This document shows, in pieces, positions 17,373 to 27,982 of a stretch of DNA of 64,000 nt. Below the pieces are notes generated by a model. The model was not told the origin of the DNA. It did no database searches and saw only the letters and a program-made list of their open reading frames with translations. How positions within the stretch are numbered: the first letter of the stretch is position 1; every line of letters starts with the position of its first letter. A program made the translations under genes and the position numbers. This DNA is from GCA-2715645 sp042095375. GTDB taxonomy: Bacteria; Bacteroidota; Bacteroidia; Cytophagales; MED-G16. Location: NCBI GenBank assembly GCA_042095375.1, contig JBELBJ010000002.1, forward strand, positions 1-64,000. Direction: 5' to 3'.

Positions 17373-20300
17373 TTACTTTATAATTATTTTCTTATGTAAT
17401 TTTTTCTCATTATGATTCAATTCTAATATATAGATACCTTGAGAATTTTTTGAAAAGTCTACCTTATGAGTATTATAGCCAGATTTATTATTAAAAATAG
17501 TTTGATATTTAGATCTACCAAAAATATCTAATACATTAATTCCAACATCACCTTTTAATTCGCCATTAAATTTGATATTAAATATTCCATTAGAAGGGTT
17601 TGGATAAACATTGATTTTTTTAAGAGAAGAAAGATCTTCTAATCCTGAAACAACTGGTTTATCCATTTGAACATACAAATCATCAATTGCCCATCCCCAT
17701 CCAACAGTATATGGATCAGAATGTAATTTAAATCTAACCTTAACTGTATCTCCAACAGAAAATGTAGGTGTAAATTCTATTTCTCTGTCTTTTAACATGG
17801 ATGATGATGCAGAAATATCAGCAGCATAAGCAGATAACCAATCTGAATGGGTTCTTGAATCATAGCCATCAACTATAGGTTTCCAATTGTCTTCATTATG
17901 TTTTGATGCTTCTACAATAACATAATCCCAAAACTCTGAGTCTCCATAAGAAGTCCCTGCTTCTCCTATTTCAACAATAGCAACTTCTCTAAATTTAATT
18001 GAAGGAGTATAATTTGATACAACAATTGGAGTATTGAGTATAGCAAATAACTCTATGTATTGACCAGAACCTGCATTCTGATATGGATGTGGTTGAGTAT
18101 GTAAAATATTACCAGAAAAACCACTATATGAACTTATAGTAAACCCATCAAGCGTAAATTCATTTCCCAGTAAATCAGAAAAATCTGTACCAAACTCATT
18201 TGAGATATCAAGAGTTACACCAACTATAACATCCAAAGTATTTGAAGGGTAATTTAATCCATTTTTATATCCAGTTGCAATAATAGAAAATGTGCCTGCA
18301 TCATTAAAAGTTATATTAACAGTATCAATTCCTATTGAATTCTGATTAGAAATAGTATGTAATGTAGTTGATCCCGTTTTAAAAAGAACTGAATCAAATT
18401 CTGATTTAAAGTTAATTCTAACATCTACCTTAAACTCTGATCCTGGTTGATTATAGCCAATTAATTCTGGCTGAAGTGTAGCTGTTTTTGGAATGAAAGA
18501 AGATAATGCAGGAATTGATGCTGTCCACACCCCTCTTCCATGAGTTGCAATAACAATCTCACCTTGATCTTTAATTTTCATATCCCAAATGCTAACATTT
18601 GGTAAATTACTTACAACTAAATTCCAGGTTGCTCCTCCGTCTATAGATTCTACTAGTCCAATATCAGTTCCAGCCCAAATTACATCACTATCAAAAGGCA
18701 TTACTAACAAACTATGTACAGGTACGTTAGGGAAACCATTAGAAGACACTCCTGTAACATTATTAGCAGGAAACCCAGTAATATCATTCCATGTAGCTCC
18801 TAAATTTTTCGTTTCAATAATTTTTGCTTTACCAAAAGCTGAAAAAAGAACGTATGAAGTTGAATCTTCAGTTGGATGTGAATATAGCCCAGAAATAGAG
18901 CCAATTTCTTCAAAAATTGATGTAGGTAAAAAAGTTTCACCCCAATCCTTTGAAACAAAAATTTTACCAGGAAGAGATGTTCCAGTTAATATCATCCTAC
19001 CTCCTGCCCAAACAAATCTTGGATTTGCTTGAGAAACCTCAACATCTGAGCCAGACCAGAATCCCCAGTTATCAATAATTTCAGATTTTTTCCATGAACC
19101 TCCAAAATTTGTTGATTTATGTACACCTTTCTGACTTATTGCATAAAGAACATCTGGATCTTGATAAGAAGTTGATAATCTCGTTATAAATGGACCAAAT
19201 TCCCTCATCTCATTAGTAGGAACATAATACCATTCAGTCCCGCCATCTAGCGTTCTAAAAAGATAATTATTTTGTGCACCACCGATCATAGTATCAGAGT
19301 TATTCCAATGAGTTATAACCTCAAAACCATCACCGCCAATTTCAAATGAATAATCCGTTGAAGATGACGCTACTTCACTTGAAGGCGAAAGCCAGGTTCC
19401 ATTGTCTTGAAACCCACTTATATAACGATGAGAACCTTTTACTTTATCTGCTCCATATGCTTGAGAAGTGTTGTAACCAGAAGTTCTGCCAAGTATAAAA
19501 TCACCTTCAGCTTCACCTGGAGAAGTACTAGATTTAGTAACAGCTACGCCACCGTCATTACCATTCAATATTCTGAATTTTCCAGCTCCATCTTTAATTA
19601 CAGTTAAAAAATGATGGTCAACATGAACATTATCATTTAATGAATCAATTTCATTATAACCATCTGTTAAGTGAATAGAATTTTTATATAATAAATTTGT
19701 AAGCTTAGACTTATATATATCAACAGATCCTGTATAAAAGATACTGTCATTATATGGATGAACAGCGATAGTATTTGCATACCAACCAAATATTTGAAGG
19801 TAACCTTCTAAAGTACCGTCCTGGTTAGCAGCTTCAGTCCATGTAGAGCCTCCATCAAATGAAACAAATACATGTGATTTTGATGAAGTTCCTTCTAATG
19901 CGGAATATAAAATATTGGAAGTATTATGAGATACAGCTATTTCAGCTCGATTAAATTGCCCTGATACAGAGCTACTATATATAGGCAGATCATTCCAAGT
20001 TGTACCGGCGTCAACAGATTTTAAAGCATTACCCCCTCTAACAGCAGCATAAATTGTATCAAAACTTGTTGGAGCTGCAATAACTTGTTGTAATCTTTTA
20101 GTACTTTTTTTTGCTTCAACCCAAGTTGAACCTCCATCTGTGGATTTAAAAATATATGAATATAAATCAGGACCCATAGTGGTTGCAATAACAATATCAG
20201 AATTTGAAGGACTAGCTATTATTCTACTTACTTGAAAGAATTTATCATCAATTATACCAGATGTTTGAGGAGAAACATTAGACCAATTCAAACCTCCATC

Positions 20301-20915
20301 GGTAGACTTGAAAACACCACTTCCATCAATAGCATCAATATTTCCTACCCAACTTTCTCCAGTACCAGCATACAATACAGAAGGATTAGCTGCAGACTGT
20401 GCTAAACTTGATACGGCAATATTTTCTAAATCCTGAGATAATGAAATCCACGAAGTACCAGAATTAGAAGTTTTCCATACCCCTCCACCAACTGCAGCAG
20501 CATACCATGTATTTCCAGTATTATCAGCTGCATCTACAACAATCGCTCTTGTTCTTCCAGGAACATTGTTTGGACCTCTTTCAGTAAAAGTTGCTGTTGC
20601 TGCAGCAGAAGTTCCAAAATTTGGATTGTTGTTATCTCTTTGAACAATAGATGAACGTAATAAAGATTTATTATATAAATTTTCTTTCATCTTAATAAGT
20701 TCTTTCTCCTTATATCCTATTGGATAAAGATTTTCATTTGACTCATCACCTTTTTTTATAGAAGAAAAATATTCTTTGAATTTATCTGGACTATCTTTTC
20801 TTTCTCTTTCTGAAACTTGACTCTTTATAGTATTACCATTAAAATAATCAATAGAGAAAAATATAGATATTATAAGTAGTGAAACTATAAATGATATACT
20901 GAAAATCTTCCTCAT
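17373..20915 (-). CDS. Secreted Asp-box beta-propeller protein with T9SS sorting domain (paralogue 1)
   Basis: A 1180 aa protein with an N-terminal signal/anchor (about 1-24), a pre-region, then from about residue 105 a large VPS10/sortilin- or sialidase-like propeller with many Asp-box turns (STDGGLNW, STDGGSTW, SVDAGTTW, SFDGGSTW, SIDGGATW). After about residue 830 comes a beta-sandwich region of a different type from the Calx-beta domains of its two neighbours, and residues about 1092-1180 form a type A T9SS sorting domain (YPNPSNGIFNIKF, LDIFGR, GIYILELN). It is probably delivered to the cell surface. Asp boxes here are structural, and no enzymatic activity can be assigned. Confidence 0.85.
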   Translation of the reverse strand: MRKIFSISFIVSLLIISIFFSIDYFNGNTIKSQVSERERKDSPDKFKEYFSSIKKGDESNENLYPIGYKEKELIKMKENLYNKSLLRSSIVQRDNNNPNFGTSAAATATFTERGPNNVPGRTRAIVVDAADNTGNTWYAAAVGGGVWKTSNSGTSWISLSQDLENIAVSSLAQSAANPSVLYAGTGESWVGNIDAIDGSGVFKSTDGGLNWSNVSPQTSGIIDDKFFQVSRIIASPSNSDIVIATTMGPDLYSYIFKSTDGGSTWVEAKKSTKRLQQVIAAPTSFDTIYAAVRGGNALKSVDAGTTWNDLPIYSSSVSGQFNRAEIAVSHNTSNILYSALEGTSSKSHVFVSFDGGSTWTEAANQDGTLEGYLQIFGWYANTIAVHPYNDSIFYTGSVDIYKSKLTNLLYKNSIHLTDGYNEIDSLNDNVHVDHHFLTVIKDGAGKFRILNGNDGGVAVTKSSTSPGEAEGDFILGRTSGYNTSQAYGADKVKGSHRYISGFQDNGTWLSPSSEVASSSTDYSFEIGGDGFEVITHWNNSDTMIGGAQNNYLFRTLDGGTEWYYVPTNEMREFGPFITRLSTSYQDPDVLYAISQKGVHKSTNFGGSWKKSEIIDNWGFWSGSDVEVSQANPRFVWAGGRMILTGTSLPGKIFVSKDWGETFLPTSIFEEIGSISGLYSHPTEDSTSYVLFSAFGKAKIIETKNLGATWNDITGFPANNVTGVSSNGFPNVPVHSLLVMPFDSDVIWAGTDIGLVESIDGGATWNLVVSNLPNVSIWDMKIKDQGEIVIATHGRGVWTASIPALSSFIPKTATLQPELIGYNQPGSEFKVDVRINFKSEFDSVLFKTGSTTLHTISNQNSIGIDTVNITFNDAGTFSIIATGYKNGLNYPSNTLDVIVGVTLDISNEFGTDFSDLLGNEFTLDGFTISSYSGFSGNILHTQPHPYQNAGSGQYIELFAILNTPIVVSNYTPSIKFREVAIVEIGEAGTSYGDSEFWDYVIVEASKHNEDNWKPIVDGYDSRTHSDWLSAYAADISASSSMLKDREIEFTPTFSVGDTVKVRFKLHSDPYTVGWGWAIDDLYVQMDKPVVSGLEDLSSLKKINVYPNPSNGIFNIKFNGELKGDVGINVLDIFGRSKYQTIFNNKSGYNTHKVDFSKNSQGIYILELNHNEKKLHKKIIIK

Positions 20916-20967
20916 AATGTGTAAATAAGAGTATAAATATAGGGATTTTTATAATTATTAATAAAAA

Positions 20968-23900
20968 TTATTGTTTAACAACTTTTTTAATAACTTTTTT
21001 ATTGTCCTTAGTTAATTCTATTACGAAAATTCCATCAGATTTGTTTGATATATCTACTTCATGTTCTACCTGACCAGATGTATTATCAATATTCCTCAGG
21101 TATTGAGATCTACCAAAGATATCCAATACCCTCAGATCAACATTACCTTTCCAGGTATCATTAAATCTTATCTTAAAAATACCAGAACTAGGATTAGGAT
21201 AAATACTAATTGAACCGTCAGATACTTGATCTTCAATTCCAGTTACCGTATCATCATCTGTAATGGTAATGGTTACAGTTGTATCACTAGATAAAGTTGA
21301 ATTGGTAACAGAATCAATTGATATAACTACGGTTTCATCATCTTCATCATCTGAATCCTGAACAGCAGTTACTGTTGCTGTACCAGTGGTTCCTGATGAA
21401 ATTGTTATAGTTTTTGAACTTAAGGTATAATCAGCTGCAACAGCAGTGCCTCCAGCACCAAATTCTTTTAAAGCAACAACTACATCTCCTGAATTTGGAG
21501 CTTTATTTAAAGTTGCAGTAATTGTTGATACACCTGAGTCTTCGATTATAGAAGTATTATCAACAGAAAGAGATACAACTGGCGGAGTATTAGCTCCGTC
21601 ATTATCTTTTACAGTTATTGTAACCTGTTGGGTGCCTGATTCTTTACCGTTTACAACAGTTGAAATATCTACAATGATTGTTTCATCAGACTCTACATCA
21701 TTATCATCAGTCGTGGTAATTATTATATTTCTAGACTTATTAGCAGAATCTAATATTGTATAACTTGGACCTCCTAAAGTATATTCAGGTGCTGAAACAG
21801 TACCGGTTACAGATAGATTAACTGTTATTGGACCATTAGGTGAAACATCCTTTTCTGCTGTAATAGTTAGTTTTGCATCTTGACCCTCAACAATGTTAAC
21901 TGTGTCAACTGATAGTGAAATTAAATTTTCTTTTGGTTCCCAGTTAACAAGATCCGGTATAGTAGCTGTCCAGATTCCTCTTCCATGAGTAGCAAGCACA
22001 ATCTCTCCTTGATCTTTAATTTTCATATCCCAAACTGTTACATGAGGAAAATTGGATGTTGCATAAGGTATAATATTCCAACTTGCTCCCCTATCTGTGG
22101 TTTCTACAATTCCAATATTAGTTCCAACCCAAATAACATCAGGATCATGTGGCATTACAACAAGACTATGAGTTTCTACATCAGGAAAACCAGCAGTTGA
22201 AGTACCTTCAGTAAAATTTGCTGGAAAACCAGTAATATCAGTCCAAGTAGCTCCTAAATCTCTACTTTCTAATACTTTTGATTTTTTTGGTCTTGAGAAT
22301 AATATATAGACTGTGGAATCTTCCGTTGGGTGAGAATAAATTCCTGAAATCGAAGAGCTAACTCCAGCAGGCTTTGTTATAGGATTAAAAGTTTTTCCCC
22401 AATCTTTGGAAAGAAATAAATTATAATCAGATGTTATTGCACCTCCTGCCCAGACAAATCTTGGGTTTGCAATGGATACTTCGACATCGCTCCTACTATA
22501 ATATTTATTGGGAGAAGGATTTAAAATTTCAATGAGCTTAAATCTATCACCACCAAAATCTTTAGATCTCCATACACCACTATCTTTATGCACAGCATAT
22601 ACAACATCAGGATCTTGATATGAAGTAGATAACCTTGTTATAAATGGAGCAATAGTATTACCTTTGGTGTTTTGTCCAATAGAACTAAACCATTGGCCAT
22701 TAGTCATTCTTGCAAATCCATTATATTGAGATCCTGTCATCATTGAATCTTTATTTTCCCAGTGAGTAATAACCTCAAAACCATCACCACCCCAAACTCT
22801 TGCATGAGGAGTAGTTTCTTTGGCTACAGAGTCTTTAGGAGATAGATAAGTACCATTGTCCTGAGTTCCTCCAAGATATTGTTTTCTGCCTACGACTTTA
22901 TCTGCTCCATAAAATTGAGTAGATCTATAACCAACATCTGTGGGTAAATATGGAACATTGGCATATGCCCACTTATATTTTGTAGCTATCCAGTCGCCCT
23001 CATTTACTCCTGGGTCTGAAGAAGAATTTGAAATAGCCAAACCACCATCATTTCCAACTATAAGTCTAAACTTTCCACCACCATCTGATACTGTTGTAAT
23101 GGTATGTTGATCTGGATGGACATAACCATTTTTTTGGGATATTCCATCTGATCCAACATCTTCATATACATCCGTCAAATGAACTGAATTTTTTGTATTA
23201 TCTGCTAAAACAGTAAACTTAAAAAGGTCTATACCACCAACATAAACTACATCGTCATTTAATGGATTTAAGGCAATACAATTATCATAATACCCTTGTT
23301 TATCTAACCAAAAATCTGTTGAATATCTAGGATCACCTGAGGTTCCATTCTCTTGAATATGCGTCCAAGTAGAACCACCATCAAGGGTTCTGTATAAATA
23401 CGAAGGGCCACTAGATGGCTTTCGTATACCAGCATATACTTTATTAGGATCCGTATGAGAAACAGCTATTTCATAACGACCATAGCTTCCAGATATTCCA
23501 AAAGGTGTAGTAGCTACCCATGTATCTCCGGCATCAGTAGATTTTAATACAGGCTTACCTTTAGACACTGCATATTGAGTGTTAAAATCTGATGGTGCAG
23601 CTACAATTTGAGTATAAGTATGACAGCTATTAAAATTATGAACTTTTGTCCATGAAGTACCTCCATTAGAGGTCTTGTAGATATAAGTATTACAATAGTA
23701 ATTATGTCCAGCTGTAATAACTACAATATCTGGATTAGTTGGATCAACAATTATTCTATGAACTGTTCCAAAATCAGAAATAACCTTTCCTCCTGATTTT
23801 TTAGATACATTTGTCCAACTACTACCTCCATCTGTTGATTTAAAGATACCATCGCCCCATCCACCTGATCCACCAATATGACTTTCTCCTGAACCAGCAT

Positions 23901-24423
23901 AAATTATATCTGTATTTGATTGAGATTGAGCAAGAGAATTAAAATTAATATTTGGCAGTCCAGATGTAAGATTAGTCCAAGACACTTTCTCTGTAGCACC
24001 AGCACCACTGTGAATACCTTTCCATATTCCACCGCCAGGACTAGCAGCATAAAATGTTTTTCCAGATGCATCAGCAGCATCAACAATTAAACCCCTTGTT
24101 CTCCCTGAAACATTCCCGGGCCCTCTTTCAGTAAAAGTAGCAACCGCAGCAGCAGAACTTCCAAAATTAGGATTATCTTGATCACTAGAAGCACTTAGAG
24201 TAGGGCCACTTAATCTAGTAAGCATTTTATCAAGCTCAACCTGTTTGTATCCTGGATAATAATTTGATCCAATTTCATTATAGGTAATGTCTCTAAAGTA
24301 TTTTTCAAATTCATCAGAATATTCAAGCTTAGAGTCTACAATAAGCCTCTCCTCTTGATTATAGGAAACAAAAATTAAAAACGAAAAAAAGAATATAGGT
24401 ATAAGAAAGTAATATTTTTTCAT
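20968..24423 (-). CDS. Secreted Asp-box beta-propeller protein with Calx-beta repeats and T9SS tail (paralogue 2)
   Basis: A 1151 aa surface protein. After a signal peptide (about 1-20) and a spacer containing GYKQVELDKMLTRL, the propeller begins at FTERGPGNVSGRTRGL and carries Asp boxes (STDGGSSW, TSNGGTSW, STDAGDTW, TLDGGSTW, TTDRGASW). Residues about 835-1060 form two Calx-beta-like domains marked by SLSVD...ESDETI and DEDDETVV...ITDDD acidic, calcium-binding-type loops. The last 90 residues are a T9SS sorting domain (IYPNPSSGIFKIRFN). It is more similar to paralogue 3 than to paralogue 1. Function is likely adhesion or binding at the surface. Confidence 0.86.
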   Translation of the reverse strand: MKKYYFLIPIFFFSFLIFVSYNQEERLIVDSKLEYSDEFEKYFRDITYNEIGSNYYPGYKQVELDKMLTRLSGPTLSASSDQDNPNFGSSAAAVATFTERGPGNVSGRTRGLIVDAADASGKTFYAASPGGGIWKGIHSGAGATEKVSWTNLTSGLPNINFNSLAQSQSNTDIIYAGSGESHIGGSGGWGDGIFKSTDGGSSWTNVSKKSGGKVISDFGTVHRIIVDPTNPDIVVITAGHNYYCNTYIYKTSNGGTSWTKVHNFNSCHTYTQIVAAPSDFNTQYAVSKGKPVLKSTDAGDTWVATTPFGISGSYGRYEIAVSHTDPNKVYAGIRKPSSGPSYLYRTLDGGSTWTHIQENGTSGDPRYSTDFWLDKQGYYDNCIALNPLNDDVVYVGGIDLFKFTVLADNTKNSVHLTDVYEDVGSDGISQKNGYVHPDQHTITTVSDGGGKFRLIVGNDGGLAISNSSSDPGVNEGDWIATKYKWAYANVPYLPTDVGYRSTQFYGADKVVGRKQYLGGTQDNGTYLSPKDSVAKETTPHARVWGGDGFEVITHWENKDSMMTGSQYNGFARMTNGQWFSSIGQNTKGNTIAPFITRLSTSYQDPDVVYAVHKDSGVWRSKDFGGDRFKLIEILNPSPNKYYSRSDVEVSIANPRFVWAGGAITSDYNLFLSKDWGKTFNPITKPAGVSSSISGIYSHPTEDSTVYILFSRPKKSKVLESRDLGATWTDITGFPANFTEGTSTAGFPDVETHSLVVMPHDPDVIWVGTNIGIVETTDRGASWNIIPYATSNFPHVTVWDMKIKDQGEIVLATHGRGIWTATIPDLVNWEPKENLISLSVDTVNIVEGQDAKLTITAEKDVSPNGPITVNLSVTGTVSAPEYTLGGPSYTILDSANKSRNIIITTTDDNDVESDETIIVDISTVVNGKESGTQQVTITVKDNDGANTPPVVSLSVDNTSIIEDSGVSTITATLNKAPNSGDVVVALKEFGAGGTAVAADYTLSSKTITISSGTTGTATVTAVQDSDDEDDETVVISIDSVTNSTLSSDTTVTITITDDDTVTGIEDQVSDGSISIYPNPSSGIFKIRFNDTWKGNVDLRVLDIFGRSQYLRNIDNTSGQVEHEVDISNKSDGIFVIELTKDNKKVIKKVVKQ

Positions 24424-24486
24424 AAAGTGGATTATAAATATAAATCTAAAAAATTTAATTTAATTTATATAGTAAATAAGAAGAGT

Positions 24487-27400
24487 TTATTGTTTAATTA
24501 TCTTCTTTATCACTCTTCTATCCTCTTGTGATAACTCTACAAAGAAAATACCATCAGATTTGTTTGAAATATCCACTTCATGTTCTAGCTGACCAGATGA
24601 ATTATCAATATTTCTCAAGTATTGTGATCTTCCAAAAATATCAAGTACTCTAAGATCTACATTACCTTTCCAAGTATCATTAAATCTTATCTTAAAGATT
24701 CCAGAAGTAGGATTCGGATAAATACTAATCAAGCCACCAGATCCTTGATCTTCAATTCCAGTAACAGCATCATCATCTGTAATGGTAATAGTTACTTGTT
24801 GAGTAGCATTCTCAGTTCCATTACTAACTGATGAAATAGCAATAACTACAGTTTCATCATTTTCATTATCAGAGTCTTGTACAGCGGTTACAGTTGCTGT
24901 ACCAGTTGTTCCAGATGATATTGTTATAGAAGTTGAACTTAAAGTATAATCAGATGCAGATGCAGTACCTCCAGCGCTTAGAGAAACAACCACATTTCCT
25001 AAATTTGGTGCTTTATCTAAAGTTGCAGTAATTGTAGATACACCAGAATCTTCAGTTATAGAAGAATTATCAACAGATAAAGTTGCAACAGGAGGAGTAT
25101 TATCTCCATCATCGTCTTTAAGTGTTATTGTCACTTGTTGGGTACCTGATTCTTTACCGTTTACAACAGAATTGATAGAAACAATTATATTTTCATCACT
25201 CTCTTGATCAGTATCATCTACTCCAGTTATAGTAATAGTTTTCGTAGTACTTGTAGAATCAAGAGTAACAGAAGTTGCGCTTACTGTGAATTGACCAAGA
25301 GCTAATGAACTACTAACTCCTAAATTCACTGTAATTGGTCCATCTGGAGAAACATCTTTTCCAGCAGTAACAGTGAATGTGGCAACACCTCCATTTTCAA
25401 CAATATTTATTGTGTCAACTGTTAATGTAATTAAATTTTCTTTTGGTTCCCAACTAACAAGATCAGGGATGGTAGCTGTCCAGATTCCTCTCCCATGAGT
25501 TGCCAATACAACCTCTCCTTGGTCTCTAACTTTCATATCCCAAACACTAACATGAGGAAAATTAGTTACTAAATTCCAACTAGCACCTCTATCAGTAGTT
25601 TCTACAATTCCTATATCTGTTCCAGCCCAAATTACATCAGAATCATAAGGCATAACAGCAAGACTAGTTACTGCTACATTTGGAAATCCAGTTGAAGAAA
25701 CTCCAACGCCCCAACCTGATGGAAATCCTGAAATGTCAGACCAAGAGTCTCCTAAATCTTTGGATTCAAGTATTTTACCTCTTCCAAAAGAAGATAAAAG
25801 AATATACACTGTTGAATCTTCTTTTGGGTGGGAGTATATACCTGAAATACCTGCTGCTACCCCTCCGGGTTTATTCGTAATTGCTTGAAAAGTATTACCC
25901 CAATCTTTAGATAAATAAAGATTTCCTGAACCAGAGATAAAACCAGAAGCCCAAACAAACCTTGGATTTCCCATTGAAACTTCAACATCACCAGCACTCC
26001 AACCCCCAATATCAGGTGGAACTTTTAATTTCCAATTAGCTCCAAAATCTTTTGTTTTATATATACCATCATCACCTATTACATATGCTACATCAGAATC
26101 TTGATAAGAACCAGTAATTCTACTTATAAATGGCCCACCACCAGTTCCATTATGAGGAGACCAAGTCGTTCCAATATATGACCAATTCGTACCTCCATTA
26201 AGACTTCTATGAAGTCCATTATACTGATACCCACCCATCATCGAATCTGCATTATCCCAATGAGTAAGAACTTCAAGTCCATCTCCACCAACACCCCTTG
26301 TATAGTCAGTATTACTTAAAGCTGTAGAAGCTGGATCGGAATACCATGTACCATTATCTTGAGCTCCTGCAAGATAAGCATGAACTCCTTTAACTTTATC
26401 AGCACCATAAAATTGAGTAGTTCTGTAACCATCTGTCGATGCAAAAAAATCATTGTGATTGATACCTGGATCAGCAGCAGAATTTGAAACCGCAATACCA
26501 CCATCACTACCATTTAATATTCTAAAGTTACCTCCTCCATCATTAATAGTCGTCAAAAAGTGATGATCTACATGAACATGATAATTTTTATATCTACTTA
26601 CAAAATCTGGAGCATCTGCTTCACCATAACCATCCGTTAAATGTATGGAATTTTTTGTATTATCTCCTAAAACAGTAAATTTAAAAAGCTGAACACCACC
26701 AGTATAAACCACGTTATCATCTAATGGACTAACTGTAATACAATTATCATACCACCCCTGGCCATCTAACCAAAAATCTTTTGGTGAATACCTAGCATCT
26801 CCTGAAACACCATTTTCTTGGATATGAGTCCATGAAGTACCACCATCAAGACTTCTATATAGGTAGGATTGATCACCAGATTTTCTAACTCCGGCATAAA
26901 CTTTGTTAGGATCAGTATGAGAAACAGCCAATTCGTAGCGACCATATCCTGCAGCTGAAAAGTCAGTAACTGCCGACCAATTATCACCAGCATCTGTAGA
27001 TTTTAACATTGGGTTTGCCCTAACAGCAGCATATTGTATATTAAAGTTACTTGGAGAAGCAACAATTTGTTGAATATTACCACTGCCTTGTTTCATTTGA
27101 GTCCATGAGGTTCCTCCATTGGTAGTCTTAAAAATATAAGAAGAACCACTGGCAATTTTTAGTGTACTTGCTAATACAATATTTTTATTTGCAGGGTCAA
27201 CAATTATTCTACTTACATTACCATACTTAGAGTCAATTACCCCGCCAGAAGTTGGAGTTATATTTGTCCATGTAGCTGGTGTGCCAGTACCAGGATTATA
27301 GGTACTAAGATCAACTTTATATATTCCATCTCCAGTAATTGCATCTACATTATAAGACCAGTCCTCACCAGTTCCTATATACAGAATGGTAGGATCATTA

Positions 27401-27918
27401 GCAGATTGTGCAATCGTTGAAACTGCAATATTTGATACAGTTGTTGGTGTTAAATTAGTCCATGTAACACTTTCTCCAGAACCATCACTAACATAGACAC
27501 CTTTCCATAAACCACCTCCCACGGCACCTGCATACCATGTGTTTCCAGTAGCATCAGCTGCATCTACAACTATAGCTCTAGTCCTCCCTGGAACATTATT
27601 AGGTCCTCTCTCTGTGAAAGTGGCAGCAGCAGCAGCAGAAGCTCCATAGCGTATAGAATTATCACCTTCTTGAACATTACTTTGACCTAATCTAACAACA
27701 TCCAACCTAGAAATCATTTTATCGAGCTCAACCTGTCTATATCCAGGATAATAACCATCACCTAATATTTCACTTTTATATTTATGAAATTTTTCTGGAC
27801 CCTTATATTTTGGAGTTTCTAAACTATTTTTCTTAAGAAAATAAAAAACGCAAACGGAAATAAATATTATAGAAAAAAAATATTTTAAACTATTTTGAAT
27901 TTTTGTAAGTGAAATCAT
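24487..27918 (-). CDS. Secreted Asp-box beta-propeller protein with Calx-beta repeats and T9SS tail (paralogue 3)
   Basis: A 1143 aa surface protein with the same layout as its neighbour: N-terminal membrane-targeting segment (about 12-28), GYRQVELDKMISRL spacer, a propeller starting at FTERGPNNVPGRTRAI with Asp boxes (TTNGGTSW, STDAGDNW, SLDGGTSW, SLNGGTNW, TTDRGASW), two Calx-beta-like domains (about 825-1050) and a T9SS sorting domain (about 1054-1143). The sorting domain is nearly identical to paralogue 2 in protein although many third codon positions differ. It is the promoter-proximal member of the three and lies 64 bases downstream of rpoD. Confidence 0.86.
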   Translation of the reverse strand: MISLTKIQNSLKYFFSIIFISVCVFYFLKKNSLETPKYKGPEKFHKYKSEILGDGYYPGYRQVELDKMISRLDVVRLGQSNVQEGDNSIRYGASAAAAATFTERGPNNVPGRTRAIVVDAADATGNTWYAGAVGGGLWKGVYVSDGSGESVTWTNLTPTTVSNIAVSTIAQSANDPTILYIGTGEDWSYNVDAITGDGIYKVDLSTYNPGTGTPATWTNITPTSGGVIDSKYGNVSRIIVDPANKNIVLASTLKIASGSSYIFKTTNGGTSWTQMKQGSGNIQQIVASPSNFNIQYAAVRANPMLKSTDAGDNWSAVTDFSAAGYGRYELAVSHTDPNKVYAGVRKSGDQSYLYRSLDGGTSWTHIQENGVSGDARYSPKDFWLDGQGWYDNCITVSPLDDNVVYTGGVQLFKFTVLGDNTKNSIHLTDGYGEADAPDFVSRYKNYHVHVDHHFLTTINDGGGNFRILNGSDGGIAVSNSAADPGINHNDFFASTDGYRTTQFYGADKVKGVHAYLAGAQDNGTWYSDPASTALSNTDYTRGVGGDGLEVLTHWDNADSMMGGYQYNGLHRSLNGGTNWSYIGTTWSPHNGTGGGPFISRITGSYQDSDVAYVIGDDGIYKTKDFGANWKLKVPPDIGGWSAGDVEVSMGNPRFVWASGFISGSGNLYLSKDWGNTFQAITNKPGGVAAGISGIYSHPKEDSTVYILLSSFGRGKILESKDLGDSWSDISGFPSGWGVGVSSTGFPNVAVTSLAVMPYDSDVIWAGTDIGIVETTDRGASWNLVTNFPHVSVWDMKVRDQGEVVLATHGRGIWTATIPDLVSWEPKENLITLTVDTINIVENGGVATFTVTAGKDVSPDGPITVNLGVSSSLALGQFTVSATSVTLDSTSTTKTITITGVDDTDQESDENIIVSINSVVNGKESGTQQVTITLKDDDGDNTPPVATLSVDNSSITEDSGVSTITATLDKAPNLGNVVVSLSAGGTASASDYTLSSTSITISSGTTGTATVTAVQDSDNENDETVVIAISSVSNGTENATQQVTITITDDDAVTGIEDQGSGGLISIYPNPTSGIFKIRFNDTWKGNVDLRVLDIFGRSQYLRNIDNSSGQLEHEVDISNKSDGIFFVELSQEDRRVIKKIIKQ

Positions 27919-27948
27919 ATTTGATATAAGTTATAAGTTATCAAATAT
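27917..27948. repeat. Inverted repeat across the start of paralogue 3 (operator-like)
   Basis: Perfect 10-base arms ATATTTGATA (27917-27926) and TATCAAATAT (27939-27948) are separated by 12 bases that contain a short direct repeat (TAAGTTATAAGT). The left arm overlaps the start codon and the right arm overlaps a candidate -7 box, which is the geometry of a repressor operator. An mRNA hairpin is less likely because the right arm lies around or upstream of the predicted start of transcription. Confidence 0.4.
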
Positions 27949-27949
27949 A
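27942..27949 (-). promoter_or_regulatory. Candidate -7 box for the T9SS propeller gene cluster
   Basis: On the minus strand this reads TATATTTG, matching the Bacteroidota -7 consensus TAnnTTTG, 24 bases before the ATG of paralogue 3. No convincing -33 TTG is present at the expected spacing, so the call is weak. Confidence 0.3.
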
Positions 27950-27982
27950 TAGATTTTTATTCAGTGAATGAAGCTATTAAAA

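Noticed and set aside
18589..19032. 147-codon open frame on the plus strand inside paralogue 1
   Set aside because: It is antisense to a well-supported coding region, has no recognisable domain, and follows from the codon bias of the opposite strand.
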